From assembly GCA_020629995.1 (NCBI GenBank), contig JAHDCH010000127.1, positions 1 through 7,454 of the forward strand: DNA of 7,454 nt, written 5' to 3'. The notes below the pieces were generated by a model. It did no database searches, was not told the origin of the DNA, and saw only the letters and a program-made list of their open reading frames with translations. The translations under genes and the position numbers were made by a program. Shown here in pieces: positions 1 to 5,050 of the stretch. Source of the DNA: Pseudaestuariivita sp. Its GTDB lineage: Bacteria > Pseudomonadota > Alphaproteobacteria > Rhodobacterales > Rhodobacteraceae. How positions within the stretch are numbered: position 1 is the first letter of the stretch; every line of letters starts with the position of its first letter.

Positions 1-332
1 CCGCTGAGGTCCAGCGCGCAGGCCACCTGCGCGTCGTCCATCGGCAGCTGGCAGGCTCCGTAACGGCGGATGCCGCGCTTGTCTCCCAGCGCCTCGGCCA
101 GGGCCTGCCCCAGCACGATGCCGCAATCCTCGACCGTGTGGTGATCGTCGATGTGCAGATCGCCCTTGGCGCGCAGGGTGATGTCGATCAGCGCATGGCG
201 CGCCAGCTGGTCGACCATATGGTCAAAGAACCCCACGCCCGTCTCGATGTCGTACTGGCCCGTGCCGTCCAGATCGACGGTGGCCGTGATCTCGGTCTCG
301 GCGGTCTTGCGGGTGATCGAGCTTGTGCGCAT
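1..332 (-). CDS. hisB: Imidazoleglycerol-phosphate dehydratase, N-terminal part (cut by window edge)
   Basis: HisB removes water from imidazole-glycerol phosphate to give imidazole-acetol phosphate in cytoplasmic histidine biosynthesis. The leftward frame starts [15 protein letters not shown] and gives 110 codons of a protein that is usually about 195 residues. Visible family motifs are GVGFFDHM near residues 32-39 and [12 protein letters not shown] at about 58-69; the His/Glu cluster HHTVED supplies manganese ligands in this family. These are followed by [11 protein letters not shown] and a stretch ending ALDLSG at the edge. The ATG at 332-330 is chosen because a strong GAGGAG lies 9 nt upstream and homologues begin at the same place. 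The rest of the gene, and probably other his genes, lie to the left. No terminator is visible between the tRNA and hisB, so read-through from the tRNA promoter is possible. Confidence 0.96.
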   Translation of the reverse strand, partial: MRTSSITRKTAETEITATVDLDGTGQYDIETGVGFFDHMVDQLARHALIDITLRAKGDLHIDDHHTVEDCGIVLGQALAEALGDKRGIRRYGACQLPMDDAQVACALDLS

Positions 333-341
333 ATCCGGCGT

Positions 342-347
342 CTCCTC
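342..347 (-). promoter_or_regulatory. Ribosome binding site of hisB
   Basis: The minus strand reads GAGGAG, 9 nt before the hisB ATG. It fixes that start. I could not find a convincing sigma-70 promoter for hisB in the 141 bp up to the tRNA. Confidence 0.75.
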
Positions 348-473
348 GTGGTGCAGGGGCGTGATACGGCCAAGCGGCCCCCGGGGGAACCCGCCAGAGT
401 CACATAAACTGCCCAATGGTGCCGATTGGCACTGCCGGTGCGCCGGGGATGCCGCAGCGATGCAAGAGGGAAG

Positions 474-550
474 TGGTGGCGGTACAGGGACTCGAACCCC
501 GGACACAAGGATTATGATTCCTCTGCTCTAACCAACTGAGCTATACCGCC
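474..550 (-). tRNA. tRNA with CAT anticodon (tRNA-Met, elongator type; tRNA-Ile2 not excluded)
   Basis: The minus strand folds as a complete 77-nt cloverleaf. The acceptor stem is GGCGGTA (550-544) paired with TACCGCC (484-478). The D arm carries GCTC and GAGC. The anticodon stem GAGGA/TCCTT encloses the loop ATCATAA, with CAT at 516-514. The T arm is CGGGG/CCCTG with loop TTCGAGT. A discriminator A (477) is followed by a genome-encoded CCA (476-474). Lack of an initiator-type C1 mismatch argues against initiator tRNA-fMet. A CAT anticodon could also be the lysidine-modified tRNA-Ile2, which cannot be separated with certainty by eye; elongator Met is my preference. I saw no duplicate of its 3' end that would mark an integrated element. 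Confidence 0.95.
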
Positions 551-562
551 GAACCGTGCGGC

Positions 563-591
563 TAGGTACGGATTTGCGCCCGACGGGTCAA
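563..591 (-). promoter_or_regulatory. Probable sigma-70 promoter of the tRNA gene
   Basis: On the minus strand, TTGACC (591-586) is separated by exactly 17 nt from TACCTA (568-563), and the mature tRNA begins 12 nt further on. The -35 is near consensus (CTTGACC); the -10 is weak. A run of six A (612-607 on the minus strand) lies roughly where an UP element would sit. Position, spacing and the strong -35 support the call. Confidence 0.6.
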
Positions 592-637
592 GAGGGGCAA
601 CCGGCATTTTTTGCACCCCGCCGCGCGGGGCGCCGCG

Positions 638-704
638 GTTAACCTGCGCATGCGCTTTTCCTTGCCGTTAACCTGTTGCTCTGCGACGTTAACGGAATGT
701 TAAC
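638..704. promoter_or_regulatory. Cluster of four GTTAAC palindromes in the divergent tRNA/nuclease intergenic region
   Basis: GTTAAC occurs at 638-643, 667-672, 688-693 and 699-704; the first two extend to GTTAACCTG. In DNA this GC-rich the expected number in 67 bp is well below 0.1, so the cluster is unlikely to be chance. Starts are 29, 21 and 11 bp apart. The repeats lie between the tRNA promoter and the nuclease start, so they most likely act on the nuclease gene. Confidence 0.6.
689..704 (+). promoter_or_regulatory. CtrA-like box TTAA-N7-TTAAC overlapping the nuclease start codon
   Basis: The sequence TTAACGGAATGTTAAC fits the full-length alphaproteobacterial CtrA recognition pattern TTAA-N7-TTAAC without mismatch. 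It includes the ATG at 697-699. Bound CtrA at this place would be expected to block transcription into the gene rather than activate it, unless the true start is further downstream. The motif match is seen directly; CtrA as the factor is inference. Confidence 0.45.
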
Positions 705-1368
705 GATTGCTTTGTCCCGGTGTCTTGCCCTTGTCGCGCTGCTCTGTGCGGCGCCCGTTTTCGCCGGGCCGGACGGGCCGGTGCGGGTGATCGACGGGGA
801 CACGTTCGACGTGGGCGGCGCGCGGGTCCGCCTTCACGGAATCGACGCGCTTGAGGTGCAGCAGACCTGCCGGACCGAGCAAGGCGTGGAATGGCGCTGT
901 GGCCAATGGGTCAGCCAGCAGGTCCGCGCGCTCTATCAGGGCAAGACCGCGCGGTGCGAGGCGCTGGACCGTGACCGCTATGACCGGATCGTCGCGCGGT
1001 GCCGCGTTGGCGGCCGTGACGTGGGTGATGTGCTGGTCTCGGCCGGGCTGGCTTATGCGTTCCGCAAATACTCGATGGAGTATGACCTGGCCGAGAAACA
1101 GGCCGCCGTGGCCGACCGGGGCATCTGGGCGCATGTGGCCACGCGTCCGGGCCAGCACCGCGCGGCGCAGCGGGCCGCACGTCCCGCGCAATCGGCGCCC
1201 GCAGGCTGCGCGATCAAGGGCAACCTGTCGTCCAAGGGCGCGCGCATCTATCACATGCCGGGGCAAGAGCATTACGCCGGCACCCGCATCAACACCGCCA
1301 AAGGCGAACGCTGGTTCTGTTCCGAGGCCGAGGCGCGCGCCGCAGGCTGGCGCCGCGCCCGCCGCTAG
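697..1368 (+). CDS. Exported thermonuclease-like (SNase-fold) nuclease with C-terminal Cys-containing domain
   Basis: This is a predicted secreted or periplasmic calcium-dependent-type nuclease of the staphylococcal nuclease family, 223 residues. Residues 1-23 are a signal peptide: hydrophobic core from about 10 to 19, cleavage probably after VFA at 21-23. The SNase domain spans about 28-148. Positions matching the S. aureus active site are DGDT (33-36), Arg45, Asp50, Glu53 (in DALE) and Arg97 (in DRYDRIVA). The Thr after the equivalent of Asp40 is Ala51 here. Cys58, 68, 87 and 102 could form disulfides after export. An Ala/Arg/Gln linker (about 150-169) leads to a C-terminal domain (171-223) with GNLSSKGARIYHMPG and GERWFCSEAEARAAGW, seen on other alphaproteobacterial SNase proteins. 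ATG 697 is preferred over the in-frame TTG at 676 because it gives a clean signal peptide. The ribosome site is weak. The gene converges on the hydrolase gene with 3 bp between stop codons. Confidence 0.9.
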   Translation: MLTIALSRCLALVALLCAAPVFAGPDGPVRVIDGDTFDVGGARVRLHGIDALEVQQTCRTEQGVEWRCGQWVSQQVRALYQGKTARCEALDRDRYDRIVARCRVGGRDVGDVLVSAGLAYAFRKYSMEYDLAEKQAAVADRGIWAHVATRPGQHRAAQRAARPAQSAPAGCAIKGNLSSKGARIYHMPGQEHYAGTRINTAKGERWFCSEAEARAAGWRRARR

Positions 1369-1371
1369 GCG

Positions 1372-2205
1372 TCAGCCGCCGTAGGCGCGCACGAACCGCC
1401 AGATGCGCTGGCGCACGGCGGGCTGCCACACGTTCAGATGGCCCACACCCCGCAGCGCGGCAAAATCCTTGTCCCGCACTGGCGCCGCCGCAAAGACCCG
1501 TCGCCCCATGGCAAAGGGCACCACGGCGTCGTCCCGCCCGTGCAGCACCAGCAGCGGCACGCTCAGCGCTTCTGCCCGGGCCAGCGTGTCCCACCGGTCG
1601 CGGATGCGGGCGATCAGGTTCGGCGGCACATCCGTGACCTGCCGCGCCATGTCGGGGATCGAGGTGAACGGCGCCTCAAGCACCACGCCCGCGGGCTTGT
1701 CCGCCTCGGGCAGGCCGTGCATCAGCGCCGTGGCCACCGCTGTGCCCAGACTTTCGCCATACAGGATCACCTCGCCTCCGCGGGGCACCAGCTGCGCGAT
1801 CCGGTCATAGACCAGCCGCGCATCCTGCGTCAGGGCGGGCTCGGACGGGGTGCCGTCCGACCCGGACGATCCGCGATAGCCCATGGCGACCAGGCCAAAA
1901 CCCTCTGCCCGCATCTGCCGGAACCGCCCCGCCCGGATGCCCAGGTTGCCCGCGTTGCCGTGCAGGTAAAAGATCACCGGGCCTCCGGGGCGGGCAGGGG
2001 GCGCGGACCAGACGACCAGCTCGGCCCCTTCGGCCGCGATGCGGTGCGCAGTCACGCCGCTCAGCCCCACCTCTGCGGGCGCGTCCTCGACCGGCGAAAA
2101 ATGGTACAGCATCCGCTTTTCCAGCCAGCCCAGCGGCAACAGGTCCAGCAGGCCCGCGCCGGCTGTCACCGGCCACAGCAGCAGCACCAACGCCAGCCAG
2201 CGCAT
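1372..2205 (-). CDS. Alpha/beta hydrolase (BEM46/YfhR-like), N-terminally anchored or exported
   Basis: A serine hydrolase of 277 residues; the substrate is unknown. Residues 1-18 form a hydrophobic signal or anchor (MRWLALVLLLWPVTAGAG). The fold's landmarks appear in order: the oxyanion strand FYLHGNAGN (79-87), GYRGSSGSDG (109-118), the nucleophile elbow GESLG with Ser152, the acid strand LHGRDDAVVP with Asp226 probable, and GVGH with His256. This order and length fit the BEM46/ABHD13-like group. The start is ATG 2205-2203. Its A is also the last base of the pccR stop (TGATG), and GAGGTG lies 5 nt upstream inside pccR, so it is translated from the pccR message and probably coupled to it. 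That linkage hints at a role with short-chain acyl esters or thioesters, but this is only inference. No terminator separates it from the convergent nuclease gene. Confidence 0.88.
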   Translation of the reverse strand: MRWLALVLLLWPVTAGAGLLDLLPLGWLEKRMLYHFSPVEDAPAEVGLSGVTAHRIAAEGAELVVWSAPPARPGGPVIFYLHGNAGNLGIRAGRFRQMRAEGFGLVAMGYRGSSGSDGTPSEPALTQDARLVYDRIAQLVPRGGEVILYGESLGTAVATALMHGLPEADKPAGVVLEAPFTSIPDMARQVTDVPPNLIARIRDRWDTLARAEALSVPLLVLHGRDDAVVPFAMGRRVFAAAPVRDKDFAALRGVGHLNVWQPAVRQRIWRFVRAYGG

Positions 2206-3605
2206 CAGCCCACCTCGTAGGGCAGGATGCCGCGTGCGTCGGGGTCCACCCTCAGCCGCCTCTCCAGCGGCGGGACCGAGCGTTGGTGACACCCCGCCCG
2301 GTCGCAGATGCGGCACGAGATGCCGATAGGTTCGAACGCCCCTGCGCCCAGATCCAGCCCGTCGGCATAGACCAGCGCCCCGGCATGGGCGATCTCGCAC
2401 CCCAGCGCGATGGCAAAGCGCCGGGTCGGCGCGCCATAGGACCCGCCCGGTTTCGAGATGTCGCGCGCCAGCGAGAAATAGCGCACCCCGTCCGGCGTCT
2501 CGGCCAGCTGGCGCAGGAACCGGCCCGGCGTTTCAAACGCGCGGTGCACGTTCCACAGCGGGCAGGCTCCGCCAAAGCGGGCAAATTGCAGGCGTGTGGC
2601 CGAATGGCGCTTGGTGATCGTGCCCGCCTGATCGACGCGCACGAAAAAGAACGGCACGCCCTTGGCCCCGGGACGCTGCAGCGTGGACAGCCGGTGCGCC
2701 ACCTGTTCGATCGACGCGCCAAAGCTGCGCGCCAGCCGCTCCAGATCGTGGCGCTGCGCCTCGGCGGCGGCCAGAAACCGGCCGTATGGCATCAGCGCGG
2801 CCCCGGCAAAGTAATTGGCCAGCCCGATCTTGGCGATGGCGCGGGCCTCGTCGCTGCGGAACCGCGCCAGATCCAGCGTGGCGTCCAGCAGCGGGCCGTG
2901 CGTCAGCAGCGCCAGCTGCAACAGCATCTGAAAGCTCTGGGTTTCGGCCGGCGCGTGGGCCGACAGGGTCAGCACACCCGTTTCGGCATCAAAGCGCCGC
3001 ATCGGCCCTGCGTCGCCAAAGCGCAGCGTGACGCCCATCGCCTCGAGCCTTGTGCGCACCGCGCCCGGCAGCGCCTCTGCGCTGTCCCAATCCCTTGCGG
3101 CGTGTTCGGCGGCGCGGTCGACGGCGTCGATGTAATTGTCGCAATAATGAAAGAAGTCGCGGACCTCTTCCCAGGGCGAGGGCAGCGCCTGACCGCCATC
3201 GCGCCCCAGCGCCTCGTCCAGCGACGCCAGCCGCTCGTGCGTGGCGCGGTAGGCGCGGTGCAGCGCCAGAACGGCGTGGGCCAGCCCCGGCGCGTTCGAC
3301 GCCGTCAGGCGCAGATCGGCCTTGGGCGGCATGTCGCCGTCAAACAGCGGATCGGCCAGCACTTCGCCCAGATCGCTCACCAGCCGTTCGGTTTCGCCCG
3401 ATCCCAGCGAGGTGATGTCGACGCCAAAATCCTGCGCCAGCGCCAGCAGCACGGTGGACGACACCGGGCGGTTGTCGTTCTCCATCTGGTTCAGATAGGG
3501 CAGCGAAATCCCCAGCTTGGCGGCAAAGGCCTTTTGCGTCAGCGAAAACGCCTTGCGTGTCTCTCGCAGCTTGGGTCCTGCGTACAGCTTCTGAGGTGGC
3601 GGCAT
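2205..3605 (-). CDS. pccR: Short-chain acyl-CoA responsive regulator, PccR/ScfR family (XRE HTH + M78-like + DUF2083)
   Basis: A 466-residue transcriptional regulator. Residues about 12-62 are an XRE helix-turn-helix (LRETRKAFSLTQKAFAAKLG, then LPYLNQMENDNRPV). The middle (about 200-320) resembles the ImmA/IrrE (M78) region but lacks HExxH, reading LLQLALLTHG there, so it should not be a zinc peptidase. The C-terminal third is DUF2083-like, with Cys348 (GGACPLWN) and Cys431-X2-Cys434-X4-Cys439. The related mycobacterial PrpR is reported to hold an iron-sulfur cluster and bind CoA ligands, so these cysteines may be ligands. PccR of Rhodobacter sphaeroides controls pccB; pccB lies 1.4 kb away here and TTGCAAA palindromes precede both genes, which supports the name. 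ATG 3605 is chosen; an upstream in-frame TTG at 3626 falls inside the operator. The stop overlaps the hydrolase ATG by one base. Confidence 0.88.
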   Translation of the reverse strand: MPPPQKLYAGPKLRETRKAFSLTQKAFAAKLGISLPYLNQMENDNRPVSSTVLLALAQDFGVDITSLGSGETERLVSDLGEVLADPLFDGDMPPKADLRLTASNAPGLAHAVLALHRAYRATHERLASLDEALGRDGGQALPSPWEEVRDFFHYCDNYIDAVDRAAEHAARDWDSAEALPGAVRTRLEAMGVTLRFGDAGPMRRFDAETGVLTLSAHAPAETQSFQMLLQLALLTHGPLLDATLDLARFRSDEARAIAKIGLANYFAGAALMPYGRFLAAAEAQRHDLERLARSFGASIEQVAHRLSTLQRPGAKGVPFFFVRVDQAGTITKRHSATRLQFARFGGACPLWNVHRAFETPGRFLRQLAETPDGVRYFSLARDISKPGGSYGAPTRRFAIALGCEIAHAGALVYADGLDLGAGAFEPIGISCRICDRAGCHQRSVPPLERRLRVDPDARGILPYEVG

Positions 3606-3620
3606 GGGTCTGGTCCGATG

Positions 3621-3649
3621 TTGCAAACCCTGTCTAGCGGGTTTGCAAA
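3621..3649. promoter_or_regulatory. Probable PccR autoregulatory operator (two TTGCAAA palindromes, 22 bp apart)
   Basis: TTGCAAA at 3621-3627 and TTTGCAAA at 3642-3649 lie in the 46-bp gap between the MFS stop and the pccR ATG. Their centres are 22 bp apart, about two helical turns. Together they form a larger inverted repeat, TTGCAAACCC-N8-GGGTTTGCAA (3621-3648). The half-site matches the TTTGCAAA element described for PccR upstream of pccB in R. sphaeroides. Placement 16 to 44 bp before the start codon suggests repression of pccR by its own product. No T-run follows on the minus strand, so it is not a standard terminator for the MFS gene. Confidence 0.7.
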
Positions 3650-3651
3650 CC

Positions 3652-4869
3652 TCAGGCCACGGCCAATTGCCTCTCGCGCCTGTAGACGTAAAGGATTGCG
3701 CCTATGGCCAGCAGCGAGGTGGCAAACATCAGCCCGATCAGCGGCAGCGGCCCTGTGCCGGGGCCCAGCAGCGCTCCGGCCAGCGCCGACAGCGCCGCGC
3801 CCCCGCCCACCATGATCGACCCGCCAAGGCCCGATGCCGTGCCCGCCAGATGCGGGCGCACCGACAGCATGCCTGCCGTGGCGTTCGGGATCGTCAGCCC
3901 GTTGCCAAGGCCCACAAATGTCATCAGGCCGAAAAAGGTCCATTCGCTGCCCAGCCCCGTGGTGTACAAAAGGCCCGACAAGCCCACCCCGAAAGACGAG
4001 ATCAGCGTCCCCCACAGGATCATCCGGTTGATCCCGTAGCGCCCCGCGTTGCGCCCCGAAAACCCGTTGCCCAGGAAATATCCGACCGCCGGCGCTCCGA
4101 AAAAGATGCCCAGCCGTTCGGGCGTCATGCCAAAGACCTCGGTGCCGACGTAAGGCGCTCCGCCCAGGTAGGCAAAGAACGCGCCCGAACAGAAGGCCGC
4201 CGCCAGCGCATAGGCCCAGAACCGGGGCGAGCGGAACAGCTCGGGGTATTCGGCGAATTGCTGGCGCATCGTGTGGCCCGAGGCGACGGCGGTTTCGCCC
4301 TGATCGAACCAGCAGATGACAAAGGTCAGCACGCCCAGGCCGAACAGCATCCAGAAATTGGCCTGCCAGTTGAACGCCCCGTCCAGGAACCCGCCAATCG
4401 CCGGGGCGATCATCGGCACCACCGCCATGCCCATCGTCACATAGGCGATCATCGAGGCGGCCTGATTGGTGCCCGACACATCCCTCGCGATCGCGCGGCT
4501 CAGCACCATGCCCACCACGATCGACGCCTGGATCATGCGGAACAGCAGGAACACCCAGACATTGGTCGCATAGATGCAGCCCAGCGTGGCCAGCAAAAAG
4601 ATCGCGATCCCCGCAAGGTTCACGGGCCTGCGCCCCAGCTTGTCGCTGATCGGCCCGACAAACAGCTGCAGCACCGCGTTCACGCCCAGATAGATCGCCA
4701 CGCTCATCTGCACGATGGCATAATCGGCCTCGAAAAACTCGGCCATGGCCGGCAGCGAGGGCAGGAACACGTTCATCGTCATCGCGGACAGGCCCGCGAT
4801 GAGGATCAGCGTCGAGATGTGCGGGGGCGTGGTCCGGTCCAAATACCGGGAGGCCGCATGCGAAGTCAT
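3652..4869 (-). CDS. MFS exporter, Bcr/CflA (DHA1) type
   Basis: An inner-membrane protein of 405 residues with a pattern consistent with 12 transmembrane helices and proton-coupled efflux. TM1 covers about 18-37 and contains NVFLPSLPAM, typical of the Bcr/CflA group. Motif A reads GPISDKLGRRP at residues 72-82, in the loop between TM2 and TM3. RAIARDVSG follows TM4, and a motif-C-like stretch GMAVVPMIAPAIGGFLD lies in TM5. The C-terminus ends with a basic tail (YRRERQLAVA). The family exports drugs, cysteine-pathway metabolites or other small molecules; the substrate cannot be read from the sequence. ATG 4869 is the start that leaves a normal short cytoplasmic N-terminus; the frame stays open upstream, antisense to pccB. 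The gene is divergent from pccB, shares its control region, and is followed after 46 bp by pccR, so the MFS gene, pccR and the hydrolase may share one transcript. Confidence 0.9.
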   Translation of the reverse strand: MTSHAASRYLDRTTPPHISTLILIAGLSAMTMNVFLPSLPAMAEFFEADYAIVQMSVAIYLGVNAVLQLFVGPISDKLGRRPVNLAGIAIFLLATLGCIYATNVWVFLLFRMIQASIVVGMVLSRAIARDVSGTNQAASMIAYVTMGMAVVPMIAPAIGGFLDGAFNWQANFWMLFGLGVLTFVICWFDQGETAVASGHTMRQQFAEYPELFRSPRFWAYALAAAFCSGAFFAYLGGAPYVGTEVFGMTPERLGIFFGAPAVGYFLGNGFSGRNAGRYGINRMILWGTLISSFGVGLSGLLYTTGLGSEWTFFGLMTFVGLGNGLTIPNATAGMLSVRPHLAGTASGLGGSIMVGGGAALSALAGALLGPGTGPLPLIGLMFATSLLAIGAILYVYRRERQLAVA

Positions 4870-4891
4870 GCGCCTATAACGCCGCCTCGGG

Positions 4892-4909
4892 CAGCAAAGT
4901 TCCAGCAAA
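4892..4909. promoter_or_regulatory. Paired CAGCAAA half-sites (11-bp phase) upstream of the MFS gene
   Basis: CAGCAAA occurs at 4892-4898 and 4903-4909 with 4 bp (GTTC) between. This is the same half-site-N4-half-site layout as the TTGCAAA pair near pccB, and it lies 23 to 40 bp upstream of the MFS start codon. A third, weaker copy (TTGCCAC, 4914-4920) keeps the 11-bp phase. It could be a degenerate PccR site or a site for another member of the same family. Confidence 0.35.
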
Positions 4910-4925
4910 AATATTGCCACACCGG

Positions 4926-4952
4926 TTTTGCATAATTTGCCAGTTAGCAAAA
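4926..4952. promoter_or_regulatory. Additional TTTGC/GCAAA half-sites between the MFS gene and pccB
   Basis: Three further half-sites lie between the two better pairs: TTTTGC at 4926-4931, TTTGC at 4936-4940 and GCAAAA at 4947-4952. The last two form the inverted repeat TTTGC-N6-GCAAA. This stretch is markedly richer in A and T than its surroundings and probably also holds one or both promoters, but I could not define a -35/-10 pair with confidence. Confidence 0.35.
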
Positions 4953-4956
4953 GTGT

Positions 4957-4975
4957 ATTGCAAAGGGTTTGCAAA
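4957..4975. promoter_or_regulatory. PccR-type operator upstream of pccB
   Basis: The sequence reads ATTGCAAA-GGG-TTTGCAAA, equivalently TTGCAAA-N4-TTGCAAA, with centres 11 bp apart, and ends 75 bp before the pccB start codon. It is nearly the conserved element TTTGCAAA-X4-TTTGCAAA that mutational work in R. sphaeroides tied to PccR control of pccB; the spacing here seems one base shorter. A further overlapping palindrome, GCAAATTTGC, covers 4971-4980. Together with the neighbouring pccR gene this makes PccR binding here likely. Confidence 0.8.
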
Positions 4976-5038
4976 TTTGCGCCTTCGTGCTGGTGATGCG
5001 GCGGCGCAGCATGTACCTTGCCCAGATCGACCGATCCG

Positions 5039-5043
5039 GGAGG
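5039..5043 (+). promoter_or_regulatory. Ribosome binding site of pccB
   Basis: GGAGG within GGGAGGGGA lies 7 nt before ATG 5051. It decides the start over an in-frame TTG at 5018, which would add 11 residues not typical of PccB. Confidence 0.8.
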
Positions 5044-5050
5044 GGACCAT

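Noticed and set aside
419..432. Hairpin GTGCC-N4-GGCAC after the tRNA as a terminator
   Set aside because: The stem is only 5 bp and there is no U-tract on the transcribed side.
151..531. 126-codon plus-strand frame ending in a [13 protein letters not shown] stretch
   Set aside because: That phrase is the usual false translation of a tRNA's complementary strand; the rest is antisense to hisB.
474..550. tRNA as an integration (att) site
   Set aside because: No second copy of the tRNA 3' end, integrase gene or composition break is visible in the window.
616..630. GC hairpin CCCCG-N5-CGGGG next to a T6 run
   Set aside because: The T-run is on the wrong side for a terminator in either direction; it may merely be part of the divergent promoter region.
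3606..3626. Upstream TTG start for pccR at 3626
   Set aside because: The TTG is part of the TTGCAAA operator palindrome; ATG 3605 gives the usual short lead before the helix-turn-helix.
3621..3648. Inverted repeat as a terminator of the MFS gene
   Set aside because: It has a 10-bp stem but no T-run on the minus strand afterwards, and the arms are TTGCAAA sites, so an operator explains it better.
2283..3815. 510-codon open frame on the plus strand
   Set aside because: It lies antisense to pccR and runs into the MFS gene. Its translation is rich in Arg, Gln, Ala and His with no recognisable motif, typical of shadow frames in GC-rich DNA.
3604..4935. 443-codon open frame on the plus strand
   Set aside because: It is antisense to the MFS gene. 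Its composition is extremely rich in His, Arg and Gln, while the opposite frame codes for a clear 12-helix transporter.
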